NCBI GenBank assembly: GCA_963783105.1
Contig: CAWAMI010000007.1
Location: 372,001 to 436,000 of the forward strand
Length of the DNA: 64,000 bases
Direction: 5' to 3'
From: JAVEDQ01 sp963783105
GTDB lineage: Bacteria > Actinomycetota > Actinomycetes > Frankiales > Frankiaceae
Part shown: piece after piece, positions 26,497 to 40,200 of the stretch
Layout: each line of letters opens with the position of its first letter
Numbering within the stretch: the stretch's first letter is position 1
Program-made: the position numbers and the translations under genes
Notes under the pieces: model-generated
The model's database searches: none
The model's input: only the letters and a program-made list of their open reading frames with translations
What the model was told of the DNA's origin: nothing

Positions 26497-27459
26497 CGTA
26501 TGCGGCGCGTTCACGCGCCGTCGGGTCGTCGCCCTGCGGCACGGACAGCATCCCGCGCAGCTGGTCGACCGACGAGAAGTGCTTGCGTCGCAGCCAGTCC
26601 GAGAGCCCGGTGAGCAACACGGTGGCGTGCTCCGGTCCGTGCCGCAGCAGCGCCGACGTCGTCATGACGACGTCCGCCCCCGCCAGCAGGAATTTGACGA
26701 CGTCGGCGGCGTCCTCGACACCGGTCGTGGCCGCCAGCGAGGCCCGCACCCGTCCGCGCAGCAGCGTGATCCAGGTCCGGGGCAGCCGAGCCTCGGCCGG
26801 ACTCGACAGGTTCACCCTCGGCACCACGGACAGGGTCTCGGGGTCGATGTCGGGCTGCAGGAACCGGCTGAAGAGCACCAGCGCATCGGCACCCGCCTCG
26901 TCCAGGCGGACCGCCATCTCGCCCAGCGAGCTGAAATACGGACTCAGCTTGACCGCGACCGGCACGGAGACGGCGTCCTTGACCCCCGCGAGGACGTCGA
27001 GGTGCCGCTCCTCGACGTCGCGCCCGGCCGTGTGCGGATCGCCCGGGAGGTAGGTGATGTTCAGCTCGATGGCCGCAGCGCCTGCGTTCTGCATCGCCTT
27101 GGCGTAGCCGATCCACCCGCCGGGCGTGATGCCGTTGAGGCTGCCGATCACCGGCACGTCGACCGCAGCGGCCGAGCGCTCCAGCAGGCTCAGGTACCGG
27201 CGGGGCCCGTGCTCCTCGCCCGAGACGTCGGGGAAGTATGACAAGGCCTCGGGAAAGCTCTCCGCCCCCTGTTCGGCGAGCCGCGCGTTCGCCGCCTCTT
27301 CCCGGCGGACCTGCTCCTCGAACAGGGAGTACAGCACCACGGCGCCGACTCCGGCGCCGGCGAGGCGGCGGACCCCCTCCACCGTCCCCGACAGCGGAGA
27401 GGGCGACGCGACCAACGGGTTGGGCAGCGCAAGCCCCATGTAGCGGGTGGCGAGCACCA

Positions 27460-27460
<1 letters not shown>
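26453..27460 (-). CDS. Dihydroorotate-dehydrogenase-like flavoprotein
   Basis: 335 aa from ATG 27460 (TGATG overlap with the nifJ-type stop). TIM-barrel FMN protein: YMGLALPNPLVASPSPLSGTVEGVRRL, PVIGSLNGITPGGWIGYAKAMQNAGAAAIELNIT, VPVAVKLSPYFSSLGEMA, DALVLFSRFLQPDID and VEDAADVVKFLLAGADVVMTTSALLRHGPEH. It is annotated DHOD-like in many genomes, yet sits with pyruvate:ferredoxin oxidoreductase rather than pyr genes. A role with reduced ferredoxin or quinols is more likely than pyrimidine synthesis. The substrate is unknown. Confidence 0.8.
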
Positions 27461-31037
<3,577 letters not shown>

Positions 31038-31041
<4 letters not shown>

Positions 31042-32741
31042 GTGAGCTCCTCCGATCGCGGGAGATCCGACTGTGGTAGATCGGATCGGACCCGGGGTTC
31101 CGGCAACATCGTCGGCTCCGGGACCATGTCGATCGCATGCACCGGACACTGCTCGTAGCAGGCCCCGCAGCCCGTGCACCGGTCGTAGTCGAACTCGTAG
31201 CGGTGACCGACGCCCAGCTTGATGACCGCGTCCTCCGGGCACGCGCCGAGGCAACCGTCGCACTCGAAGCAGTTGCCGCAGGACAGGCAGCGGCCCGCCT
31301 CGACCCTCGCCTGCTCCTCGGACAGGCCGCCGACCACCTCGCCGAAACCCCCGACCCGTTCGTCCGGGTCGAGCTGGGGCTGTTCGCGGCGGGCGGTGTC
31401 GCCGAAGTACCACAGGTGCAGCTCGTCGAACGTCGCCGTCCGGTGCTTCGGCGGGCGGTCCGCGACGGTTGCGCGTAGCCAGGCGTCGATGTGCTGCGCC
31501 GCCTTCTTGCCGTGCCCGACGCCGACCGTCACGGTCCGCTCGCTCGGCACCATGTCGCCGCCGGCGAACACGCCCGGGCATCCGGTCATCAGCGTCGAGG
31601 ACACCCGTACCGTGCCGTCCGGCTCGAACTCGACGCCCGGAAGCGTCCGCATGAACGAGCTCTCGGTCTCCTGGCCCAGGGCCAGGATCACGGTGTCCGC
31701 GGCGAGCTTCTCGAACCGGCCGGTGGGGCGCGGGACGCCGGCGTCGTCGAGTTCCATCACCTCCACCTGCAGCTCCGGACCCTCGAACGCGGAGATCGTG
31801 CGCAGCCAGTTGATCCGGACGCCTTCCCGCTCGGCGTCCGCGGCCTCTTCCTCGTGGGCCGGCATCTGGGCGCGGGTGCGCCGGTAGACGATGAGCGCTT
31901 CATCCGCCCCCAGCCGCCGGGCCACCCGAGCCGCGTCCATCGCGGTGTTTCCGCCGCCGTAGACGGCGACCCGGCGCCCGATGACCGGCCGCTCGCCGGA
32001 CGCGACGCTCTGCAGGAACGACAGCGCGTCCACGATCGGCCCGGCGTCCCGGGCCGGGATGTCGACGCGCTTGGACAGGTGCGCACCGACGGCGACGAAC
32101 ACGGCGTCGAAGTCGCCGTCCGCGCGCTCTGCGGCGAGGTCCTCGACGACATGTCCGGTGGTGATCCGCACACCGAGCCGGGCGATCCGGTCGATCTCCG
32201 CGCCCAGCACGTCGCGGGGCATCCGGTAGGCGGGGATCCCGTAGCGCATCATCCCGCCCGGCTCGTCACCCGCGTCCCGGATCTCCACCTCGTGGCCGAG
32301 CCGGGCCAGGTGGTAGGCGGCTGACAGCCCGCTGGGGCCGGCACCGATGACGAGGACACGCCGGCCACTGCGGATCGCCGGGGGGTCGTATCGCCATCCG
32401 CGGTCGATCGCGAGGTCGCCGAGGAACCGCTCGATCGAGTGGATGGACACGGCGCTGTCGAGGTTGGCGCGGTTGCAGACGCTCTCGCACGGGTGGTAGC
32501 AGACCCGACCGTGGATGGCCGGAAGCGGATTGTCCGCGACCAGGGCACGCCAGGCCTGCTCGTGGCGGCCTGCCGTCGCGTGGGCCAGCCAGAGCTGGAT
32601 GTTCTCGCCCGCCGGGCAACCGGCGTTGCACGGTGGCAGCAGATCGACGTAGACGGGCCGGTTCTCCCGGACCGGGCCGGCGCGGGAATGACCGTGCAGG
32701 AGATCGGGGAGTTGTGTGACGTCCCGCGGCGGTTCGGTCAT
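31038..32741 (-). CDS. GltD-like FAD/NAD(P)H:ferredoxin-type oxidoreductase with C-terminal 2[4Fe-4S]
   Basis: 567 aa from ATG 32741. The N-terminal Fe-S helical domain has CNAGCPAGENIQLWL and CYHPCESVCNR. Then come the FAD loop GAGPSGLSAAYHLARLGHEVEI and the NADPH loop YGGGNTAMDAARVARRLGA. FAD closes with CPGVFAGGDMV. A C-terminal ferredoxin-like part binds two [4Fe-4S] clusters (CLSCGNCFECDGCLGACPEDA and CTGCGACYEQCPVHAID). It would exchange electrons between NADPH and the ferredoxin pool used by the coupled pyruvate oxidoreductase. It is the first gene of the operon, with a DosR-like box ~65 bases upstream of its start. Confidence 0.85.
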
Positions 32742-32804
32742 GCGCAGCTCCCGTCTTGACCGGACAAACGGGCCGATCCTCGCCTCAGTCGAATCGACGC
32801 CGCT

Positions 32805-32820
32805 AGGGCCACTCGTCCTT
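32805..32820 (-). promoter_or_regulatory. DosR/DevR-like palindrome upstream of the gltD-like–nifJ operon
   Basis: Read on the minus strand: AAGGACGAGTGGCCCT. This matches GGGAC-N4-GNCCC with one mismatch in the left half. The centre is ~70 bases before the ATG at 32741, the same distance as the better box at 35417–35436 to the GH65 start. Alone it would be weak; the shared spacing and neighbours support it. Confidence 0.4.
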
Positions 32821-32866
32821 CCCTCGTGCCGCGCGGCCGCCGGAGCAATCGACGCGGCCGATGCCC

Positions 32867-35356
32867 TCAAGCGGGCGGGAAGCCGGATTCGGGTCTCACT
32901 GACCTCTCCGACGTCTGCTGCGGCGGCAACCCCGGCGTCACGGGGATCGACTCCCGGCGGGGGCGGAGCGGGAGTTCTCGCGTGCCGCCCGGGTCGATGT
33001 CGTACTCGGTGCCGTTCAGGCGCAGGCGCAGCGGCGCGTGCCGCTGGCGCCGCCCACTGATGGTCAGCCGGTCGTGAGTGATGCTCACCTCGATGCCGTG
33101 GTGTTCGCGGTAGCGCAGCCGGAAATCGAGCCGCTGCAGCGCATCGGGCAGGTAGGGGTCCAGCCAGAGCTGGCCGTCGCGGGTCTCCAGGCCGGTGAAC
33201 CCGCGCTGCAGGAGGTCGATCGTGCCGGCCATCGCGCCGAGATGGATGCCCTCGCGGGTGGTCCCGCCCTGCGAGTCCTCGACGTCGCTGCGCAGCGCTT
33301 CCAGGAAGTGCTGCCAGGCCCGTCCACGGTCGCTCCGCGCGAGGACCCAGGCGTGCACCAGCTGGGACAGGGTCGACCCGTGCGAGGTGCGGCGCAGGTA
33401 GTACTCGACGTTGCGCGGGATGAGGCGCGGGTTGTACCGGTAGCCGAGCCGCTGCAGCAGCTCACCGAGCTGATCCGCCGACAGCACGTAGAAGAGCATG
33501 AGGACGTCCGCCTGCTTCGACAGCCGGTAACCGTTCGTGCTCTTTCCCTCCGCCTCGAGGATCCTGTCGAGGCGGCTGATGTCGCCGTAGCGCCGGGTGT
33601 AGTCGTCCCAGTCCAGCTCCTCGAGCCGCTCGTAGCCCTCGAACTGGCTGAGGATCCCGTCGTCGTGCCAGCACAGGCGCATCTTGCGGCTGATGTGCTC
33701 CCAGCGTTCGAGTTCCTCCCGGTTGATGTCGAGCAGATCCAGCAACTGCGCCCGCCGGCCTTCCGGCAGCGACGCCACGCATTCCAGCGCCCGGACCAGC
33801 ACCCACACGATCATGAGGTTCGTGTAGGCGTTGTTGTCGATGCCCGGCCCGGTCTTCCAGGGGTAGGCGTCGTGGTACTCGTCCGGGCCCATCACGCCAC
33901 GGACGTCGTAGCGGTCGTCGGCGCGGTCGTAGGTCGCCAGGCAGGAGAAGAACTTGGCGATCTCCAGGATGAGCTCAGCGGCGTATTCGCCGAGGAAGTC
34001 CTCGTCGCCGGTCGCCTCGTAGTACTGCCAGGCGCTGTACGCGACGGCCGCGCTGCTGTGGCGCTGCAGGTGGGAGTTGTCCTGCAGCCATCGTCCGGAC
34101 CGGGGGTTGAGGTGCCAGGTCTGGCTCTCCTCCCGCCCGTTCGAACCGCTCTGCCAGGGGAACGCCGCCCCGCGGAGCCCCATCGCGTGGGCGATGCGCC
34201 GCGCCTCCGGCAGCCGCCGCCAGCGGTAGAGCAGCAGCGCGCGGGACACCTCGGGCATCCGCAGGTTGAGGTAGGGGTGGATGAACATCGCGTCCCAGAA
34301 CACGTGCCCCCGGTACGCCTCTCCGTGCAGCCCACGCGCCGGGACCCCCGCGTCGAGCTCGACAGAGTGTTCGGACACCGTCTGGAGCAGATGGAACAGG
34401 TGCAGGTGGAGCACCAGCGCGGTCCGGTCGTGGCCGCGGAGCTGCAGGTCACACCGGCTCCACAGGTGGTCCCAGGCGAGGACGTGCCGGGCGAGTACGT
34501 CGGGTAGCTCCGGCGCGCACCGCGCCTTCGCCCGCGCCTCGACGGACGGCTCACTGACAGCCCGGTCCCGCGAGGTGTAGAGCGCGACCACCTTCTCCAC
34601 GGTCTGCCGCTCGCCCTCGCGCAGTTCGAGCACGAAGTCGTACGCGACGAGGCCGTCCTCGTCGATCGGGTGGTGCTCGGTCTTCGTCGGGAACTCGTCG
34701 ACGAGAACGCGGTGCCGCGCCGCCATGGAGATACCGACCCGGGACTGCGTCGTCTCCGCGTCGAGGGCCACCATGGCGTCGTCGAGGTGCTCGGTGCGCC
34801 GGATCGTCAGATGCTGGCCGGAAAGCTCGGCGTACCGGGGGATGCCTGCGTTGGTCACCCGTCCGTCGATGCCGGAGCGCACGACCAGCTGCCCGGACCA
34901 GTTCTCGGCGACGAACGTGCTGTCGAGGCCGGCCACGAACGGGTCCGCCATCGATACCACGCGCCGCTGGGCGACGGCGGTCCGCCGCCCGGCCGCGTCC
35001 TCGACCCGGAACCGCCGCGTCAGCACCCCTCGGCGCAGATCGAGCTCCTGCACGTAGTGGCTCACCGACATCGCGTCCAGGTCGACCCAGTTGTCCTCGT
35101 CGACCCGGAATCGCAGTGACTGCCAGTCGGGCAGGTTGACGATGCTCTCGTTCTCCACGCGGCGTCCACCGACGTCGTCGACGAGCCGGTTGAAGACGCC
35201 GGCCGCGTAGGTGGCGGGGTAGTGCAGCCCGTCAGGGCGGCACTCGGGGGCGGACGCACGGGTCGCGAACCGGCCGTTACCCACGGTGCACAGCACTTCG
35301 CGCACCCCTTCGGCAGACGGGTCGAGGCCCTCGTAGCGCAGACGCCAGACAGTCAT
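32867..35356 (-). CDS. Glycoside hydrolase family 65 (trehalose/kojibiose/maltose phosphorylase or hydrolase)
   Basis: 829 aa from ATG 35356. The N-terminal β-sandwich starts VLCTVGNGRFATRAS and includes NLPDWQSLRFRVDEDNW. The (α/α)6 barrel has HGEAYRGHVFWDAMFIHPYLNLRMPE, QDNSHLQRHSSAAVAYSAWQY, the catalytic acid Glu in RGVMGPDEYHDAYPWK, and LSKQADVLMLFY. Phosphate-site His-Gly-Ser is in RRTSHGSTLSQLVHAW, which favours a phosphorylase. It would release glucose or glucose-1-phosphate from a stored α-disaccharide. No β-phosphoglucomutase is next to it. The DosR-like box in front hints at oxygen-limited use of reserves. Confidence 0.87.
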   Translation of the reverse strand: MTVWRLRYEGLDPSAEGVREVLCTVGNGRFATRASAPECRPDGLHYPATYAAGVFNRLVDDVGGRRVENESIVNLPDWQSLRFRVDEDNWVDLDAMSVSHYVQELDLRRGVLTRRFRVEDAAGRRTAVAQRRVVSMADPFVAGLDSTFVAENWSGQLVVRSGIDGRVTNAGIPRYAELSGQHLTIRRTEHLDDAMVALDAETTQSRVGISMAARHRVLVDEFPTKTEHHPIDEDGLVAYDFVLELREGERQTVEKVVALYTSRDRAVSEPSVEARAKARCAPELPDVLARHVLAWDHLWSRCDLQLRGHDRTALVLHLHLFHLLQTVSEHSVELDAGVPARGLHGEAYRGHVFWDAMFIHPYLNLRMPEVSRALLLYRWRRLPEARRIAHAMGLRGAAFPWQSGSNGREESQTWHLNPRSGRWLQDNSHLQRHSSAAVAYSAWQYYEATGDEDFLGEYAAELILEIAKFFSCLATYDRADDRYDVRGVMGPDEYHDAYPWKTGPGIDNNAYTNLMIVWVLVRALECVASLPEGRRAQLLDLLDINREELERWEHISRKMRLCWHDDGILSQFEGYERLEELDWDDYTRRYGDISRLDRILEAEGKSTNGYRLSKQADVLMLFYVLSADQLGELLQRLGYRYNPRLIPRNVEYYLRRTSHGSTLSQLVHAWVLARSDRGRAWQHFLEALRSDVEDSQGGTTREGIHLGAMAGTIDLLQRGFTGLETRDGQLWLDPYLPDALQRLDFRLRYREHHGIEVSITHDRLTISGRRQRHAPLRLRLNGTEYDIDPGGTRELPLRPRRESIPVTPGLPPQQTSERSVRPESGFPPA

Positions 35357-35416
35357 GGTGCAGGTTCCGCCCGCCGGTCGGCGGACGCAACCGATCGAGG
35401 GCCGTTTCGGGCCTTC

Positions 35417-35436
35417 TTGGGGACCTTGGACCCGAA
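35417..35436. promoter_or_regulatory. DosR/DevR-like hypoxia box between GH65 and acyl-CoA dehydrogenase genes
   Basis: TTGGGGACCTTGGACCCGAA agrees at 17 of 20 positions with the mycobacterial DosR consensus TTSGGGACTWWAGTCCCSAA, including both outer TT/AA ends. The centre is ~70 bases from the GH65 ATG (35356) and ~75 from the acyl-CoA dehydrogenase ATG (35502), so it could serve either or both directions. Confidence 0.6.
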
Positions 35437-35501
35437 GACACCGGCCCCCCGTAGGGCGTCCTGTGGATGCGGCACACCCGCGACTCGGGAGAGGTCCCGC
35501 A

Positions 35502-37190
35502 ATGGCGCCAGGACTCGACCCAGACACCCTCTCCATCACCCTGCAGGCGATCTCCGAATTCGCCGGCCGGGCGCTGCCCACCGAGCGGCTGCTGGAGCTG
35601 GACCGGCGGGACGAGTGCCCGGTTGACGTCGTCCGCCGGATGTGCGGCGAAGAGCTCGGCATCCCGCTGCTGTTCATCCCGGAGGAGTACGGCGGGATGG
35701 GGGGCTCGACGTTCGACGTCTACCGGATCTGCGAGGCGATGGCCGACGTGGACCTCGGGGTGGCCACCAGCGTGCTCGCCACCTTCCTCGGCACCGACCC
35801 CATCTCGGTGGGGGCGAGCGCCGAGCAGAAGAAGCAGTGGCTCAGCCGGGTCGCCGAGGAGGGGCTGCTCTTCGCGTACGCGGCCACCGAGCCCGACGCG
35901 GGCAGTGACCTCGGCGCGTTGCGCACCAAGGCCGTCCCGGTGACCGAGGACGGCAAGGTGGCCGGATACCGCATCACCGGGCGGAAGCAGTGGATCAGCA
36001 ACGGTGGCATCGCCGACGCCTTCTCCGTCCTCGCCGACGCGCCCGGCGGACCCACCTGGTTCGTGCTCGAGAAGGGCGCCGCGGGCTTCACCGCGAACAA
36101 GCCCGAGGAGAAGCACGGGATCCGGCTGAGCAACACTGCCGCCCTGTTCCTCGACGACGTCCTCGTTCCCGTCGAGAACCTCGTCGGGGGCGTCGAAGGC
36201 CTGGGGCTGGCCCAGGCCCAGCAGGTCTTCGGCTACACCCGGCTCATGGTCGCGGCCTTCGGCCTCGGGGGCGGCTGGTCAGCGCTGAACCGCGCGGTCG
36301 CCTACTCCACGCAGCGCCGCGTCGGCGGTGGCCCCCTGGCCGAGAAGCAGGGCTACACCCACAAGCTGATCGTCCCGCACGTCGCGCGACTCGAGGCCGC
36401 CCGCGCCTACATCGAGGAGACGGCCGAACGGATCGACGACGGCGAGGGCGCGCTGAACACCGAGGGCGCCATCGCCAAGTACGCCGCGACCGAGAGCGGG
36501 AACGCCGCGGCGGAAGCGAGCATCCAGGCCTTCGGCGGCTACGGCTACACCCACGACTACGTGGTCGAGAAGATCAAGCGAGACGTCCGGATCACCACGA
36601 TCTACGAAGGCACCTCCGAGATCATGGAGATGACGATCGCCCGGGACCGGTGGCAGCAGCACCTCAAGACCAGCGGACGGTACTTCCACGACCGGGCCGT
36701 CGAGTCGGAGAAACTGGACGCCGACGATCCCGGGGTGGGCGCGGGTGTCGCCGCGCTGGCTCTGCATGCCCTCGGGGATCTGCTCGAACTGGTCCGGGTC
36801 GGTCGGCTGACGCGCAGCCAGCACGTCCTGTTCCGGCTGGGGGAACTCATCACGGCCGCGGAGCTGGCCGGGGCCGCGGCGCGGCAGGCCGCCCGCGCCC
36901 GCCGCGGAGAACGCGCCGCGAAGGCCGCGGCTCGTTTCGCCCCCGACGATGCAGCGGTCCTGTCACGGCTCTTCTGCCGCGAGGCGGCGTTGAAGGTCGC
37001 GACGGAGGGAGCCCGCCTGGTGCTCGGGGCGGAGAGCTCGGAGGGCGGGGGTCCGGGCGAGGGGCAGGTCGACAAGCTCGGCCGAACGCTCCGAGTCCAC
37101 GAGATCGAGCACGCGCAGGCGGGCCTGCTCGACGACCTCGACGCAGCCGCCACCGCCATCTACCGGACGGCGCCGCACCTCACCAGCTGA
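35502..37190 (+). CDS. Acyl-CoA dehydrogenase-like flavoenzyme, extended
   Basis: 562 aa from ATG 35502. Domains: N-terminal helices, the β-domain with YAATEPDAGSDLGALRTKAV and RKQWISNGGIADAFSVLA, and the C-terminal helical domain with VFGYTRLMVAAFGLGGG, QAFGGYGYTHDYVVEKIKRDVRITTIYEGTSEIMEM. The Glu of IYEGTSE is at the catalytic-base position of medium-chain types. A ~180-residue helical extension follows, longer than the usual ~380-aa enzymes and similar to very-long-chain types. It is the first gene before the lipid synthase (26-base gap). It may desaturate, or in reverse reduce, intermediates or products of that synthase, since the synthase lacks an enoyl-reductase domain. Confidence 0.88.
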   Translation: MAPGLDPDTLSITLQAISEFAGRALPTERLLELDRRDECPVDVVRRMCGEELGIPLLFIPEEYGGMGGSTFDVYRICEAMADVDLGVATSVLATFLGTDPISVGASAEQKKQWLSRVAEEGLLFAYAATEPDAGSDLGALRTKAVPVTEDGKVAGYRITGRKQWISNGGIADAFSVLADAPGGPTWFVLEKGAAGFTANKPEEKHGIRLSNTAALFLDDVLVPVENLVGGVEGLGLAQAQQVFGYTRLMVAAFGLGGGWSALNRAVAYSTQRRVGGGPLAEKQGYTHKLIVPHVARLEAARAYIEETAERIDDGEGALNTEGAIAKYAATESGNAAAEASIQAFGGYGYTHDYVVEKIKRDVRITTIYEGTSEIMEMTIARDRWQQHLKTSGRYFHDRAVESEKLDADDPGVGAGVAALALHALGDLLELVRVGRLTRSQHVLFRLGELITAAELAGAAARQAARARRGERAAKAAARFAPDDAAVLSRLFCREAALKVATEGARLVLGAESSEGGGPGEGQVDKLGRTLRVHEIEHAQAGLLDDLDAAATAIYRTAPHLTS

Positions 37191-37216
37191 ACACCTCTGC
37201 TTGGACGGACTCTCCC

Positions 37217-40200
37217 ATGATCAACTCCTCTCCTTCCCCCATCGCGATCGTCGGCATCGGCGCGGTCATGCCGGACGCCCCCGATGCGGACGCGTTCTGG
37301 GCGAACATCACGTCCGGTCGCTATTCGATCCGGGACGTCCCGCCGGGCCGGTGGGACCCGGAGTTGTACTACGACCCCGACCCCCGGGCCCCGGAGAAGA
37401 CGTACTCGAAGATCGGCGGCTGGGTCACCGACTTCACCTGGGACCCGATGGCGTGGCGGCTCCCCATCCCGCCGAAGGTGAGCCAGCAGATGGACGAGGG
37501 GCAGCGCTGGTCCGTGGCGTGCAGCCGCGCGGCACTGCTGGACGCGGGCTGGCCGGACAAGCCGTTCGATCCCGAGCGGACCGCCGTCGTCTTCGGCAAC
37601 GCGATCGGTGGCGAGAAGCACTACGCGAGCAACATGCGCATCCAGTTCCCCGAGTTCGCGCAGGCCGTCCGGGCGGCGCCGAGCTTCGTCGGGCTCCCCG
37701 AATCGGTGCGGGAGTCGATCATCGCCGAGGCGCACAAGACGTTCCTGACGCAGTTCGAGGAGATCACCGAGGACACCATGCCCGGCGAACTCGCGAACGT
37801 CATCGCCGGACGCGTCGCGAACCTCTTCAACTTCCGCGGCCCGAACTTCACGACCGACGCCGCCTGCGCCTCCGCCCTGGCGGCGATGAGCGCAGCCATC
37901 TCCGGACTGCGCAGTCACGACTTCGACGTGGCGCTCTCCGGTGGCGTCGACCGCAACAACGGCGTGGGGGCCTTCGTCAAGTTCTGCAAGATCGGTGCTC
38001 TGTCCGCCACCGGCACGCGTCCGTTCGACGCCGGTGCCGACGGCTTCGTCATGGGCGAGGGTGCGGCCGTCTACGTGCTCAAGCGGCTCGCGGACGCCGA
38101 GCGCGATGGCGATCGGATCTATGCCGTCCTTGTCGGGCTCGCCGGCTCCTCTGACGGCAAGGGCAAGGGGATCACTGCGCCCAATCCCATCGGGCAGCGG
38201 CTCGCCGTCGAGCGGGCCTGGCGGGCCGCCGGTTGCGACCCGGCGACGGCGACGCTGCTCGAGGCGCACGGCACGTCGACCCGGGTGGGGGACGTCAACG
38301 AGGTGGAGGGCCTGCAGGCAGTCTTTGCCGGGACGGACCTCGTCCCCGGGTCCATCGCGCTCGGTTCCGTCAAGTCCAACATCGGGCACCTGAAGGCCGC
38401 CGCGGGCGCGGCCGGGCTGTTCAAGGCCGTGCGGGCGCTGCACGAGAAGGTGCTGCCGCCGAGCCTGCACTTCTCGGATCCCAACCCGAACATCGACTGG
38501 GCGCACTCCCCGTTCCGGGTCAACACCGAGCTCCGCGAGTGGCCGACGCCGCCGTCCGGTGTGCGACGGGCGGGCGTGAGCGCCTTCGGGTTCGGCGGGA
38601 CCAACTTCCACGCGGTGCTCGAGGAGTACGTCCCCGGCCGGCACCGGGACGAGGAGAACCGCCGCTTCGCCGGCGCGGACGTCCCCTCCCGCGCCGCCGA
38701 GGACGGCGCGACGCAAGCGGAAGCAACCGCGCAGCCCACGGCAACGACTGCGAAGCCGCCGCTGCGGGGAGCCCTCGTCCTCGGCGCCGACGCCGACGAG
38801 GCGCTGGCGCAGCGGCTTGATGCCGTCGTGCGGTCGGCGGCCGAGCACGCCGCCCCGCCGGTCGCCCCGTCCCGGGCAGACCTGTCCGCGGCGGTGCGGG
38901 TCGCCATCGACTACGCGGACGAGGCCGACCTGGCGGACAAGGCCGGCCGGGCGCGCGACGCCCTGCAGGCGGGCCAGCCCATGCGGTGGCGCGCGCTGCG
39001 TGCGCGGGGAGTCTTCCTGGGCCGCGGGCCGGCCCCGAAGGTCGCGTTCCTCTACACCGGTCAGGGTTCGCAGTACGTCAACATGCTCGCCGCGCTCCGG
39101 CGGAGCGAGCCGATCGTGGCCGAGACGTTCGCCGAGGCGGACCGGATCATGACCCCGATCCTCGGTCGGCCGTTGACCGATTTCATCTTCATCGACGAGT
39201 CCGATCCGGCTGCGGTCGCCCGGCTCGAACAGCACCTTCTGCAGACCGAGATCACCCAGCCGGCCGTGCTCACCACCGACGCCGCGCTCACCCGCCTGCT
39301 GGACGCTTACGGGGTCCGCCCGGACATGGTGATGGGCCACAGCCTCGGCGAGTACGGGGCGCTCGTCAGCGCCGGATCGCTCACGTTCGCCTCCGCGCTG
39401 GAGGCGGTGAGCGCCCGCGGCCGGGAGATGGCGAGCCTGTCCATCCCCGACACGGGGGCGATGGCTGCGGTCATGGCGCCGCTGGCGGAGATCGAGCAGG
39501 TCGTCGACGGCGTCGACGGCAACGTCGTCGTCGCGAACGTCAACAGCACCAGCCAGGCCGTGATCGGCGGGGCCACCGCCGCCGTCGAACAGGCGATGGA
39601 TACGCTCCGGGCGGCCGGGCACACCGTGATCCGTCTGCCGGTGAGCCACGCCTTCCACACATCGATCGTGGCGCCGGTCAGTGAGCCGCTGAAGGCGGCG
39701 CTACGCCGGCTGACGGTGCGACTGCCAGAGCTGCCGATCGTGAAGAACGTCGACGGCGGCTTCTATCCCATGCGGTCCGACGGCCGTTCACAGGCCGAAT
39801 CGACCGAACAGATGCTCGACATCCTCGGGCGCCAGGTCGCCTCCCCCGTGCAGTTCGTGAACGGGCTGGCGACGCTCCATGACGCGGGTGCGCGCGTGTT
39901 CGTCGAGGTGGGGCCGAAGAAGGCGCTGCAGGGCTTCGCCGAAGACGTTCTCGGCCGGCACGACGATGTGATCACGTTGTTCACCAACCACCCCAAGTCC
40001 GGGGACGCCGTCGCCTTCAACCAGGCGTTGTGCGGGCTCTACGCCTCGGGCCTGGGCCGGGCGGCCGACGACGCCGAGACGGGCGCCACCGACGCTCAGA
40101 CCCAGCCGAGGGCTGCGGCTCCCGCCCCGGCGCCGCAGCAGACGCCGCCGGCGGCCGCTGCGGTTGCGGCACCTGCGTTTGCGGCCAGTGCGGTTGCGGC

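Noticed and set aside
35990..37216. An in-frame extension of the synthase upstream of ATG 37217
   Set aside because: It overlaps the acyl-CoA dehydrogenase in another frame and reads as low-complexity Arg/Gly; the KS opening IAIVGIGAV follows directly after ATG 37217.
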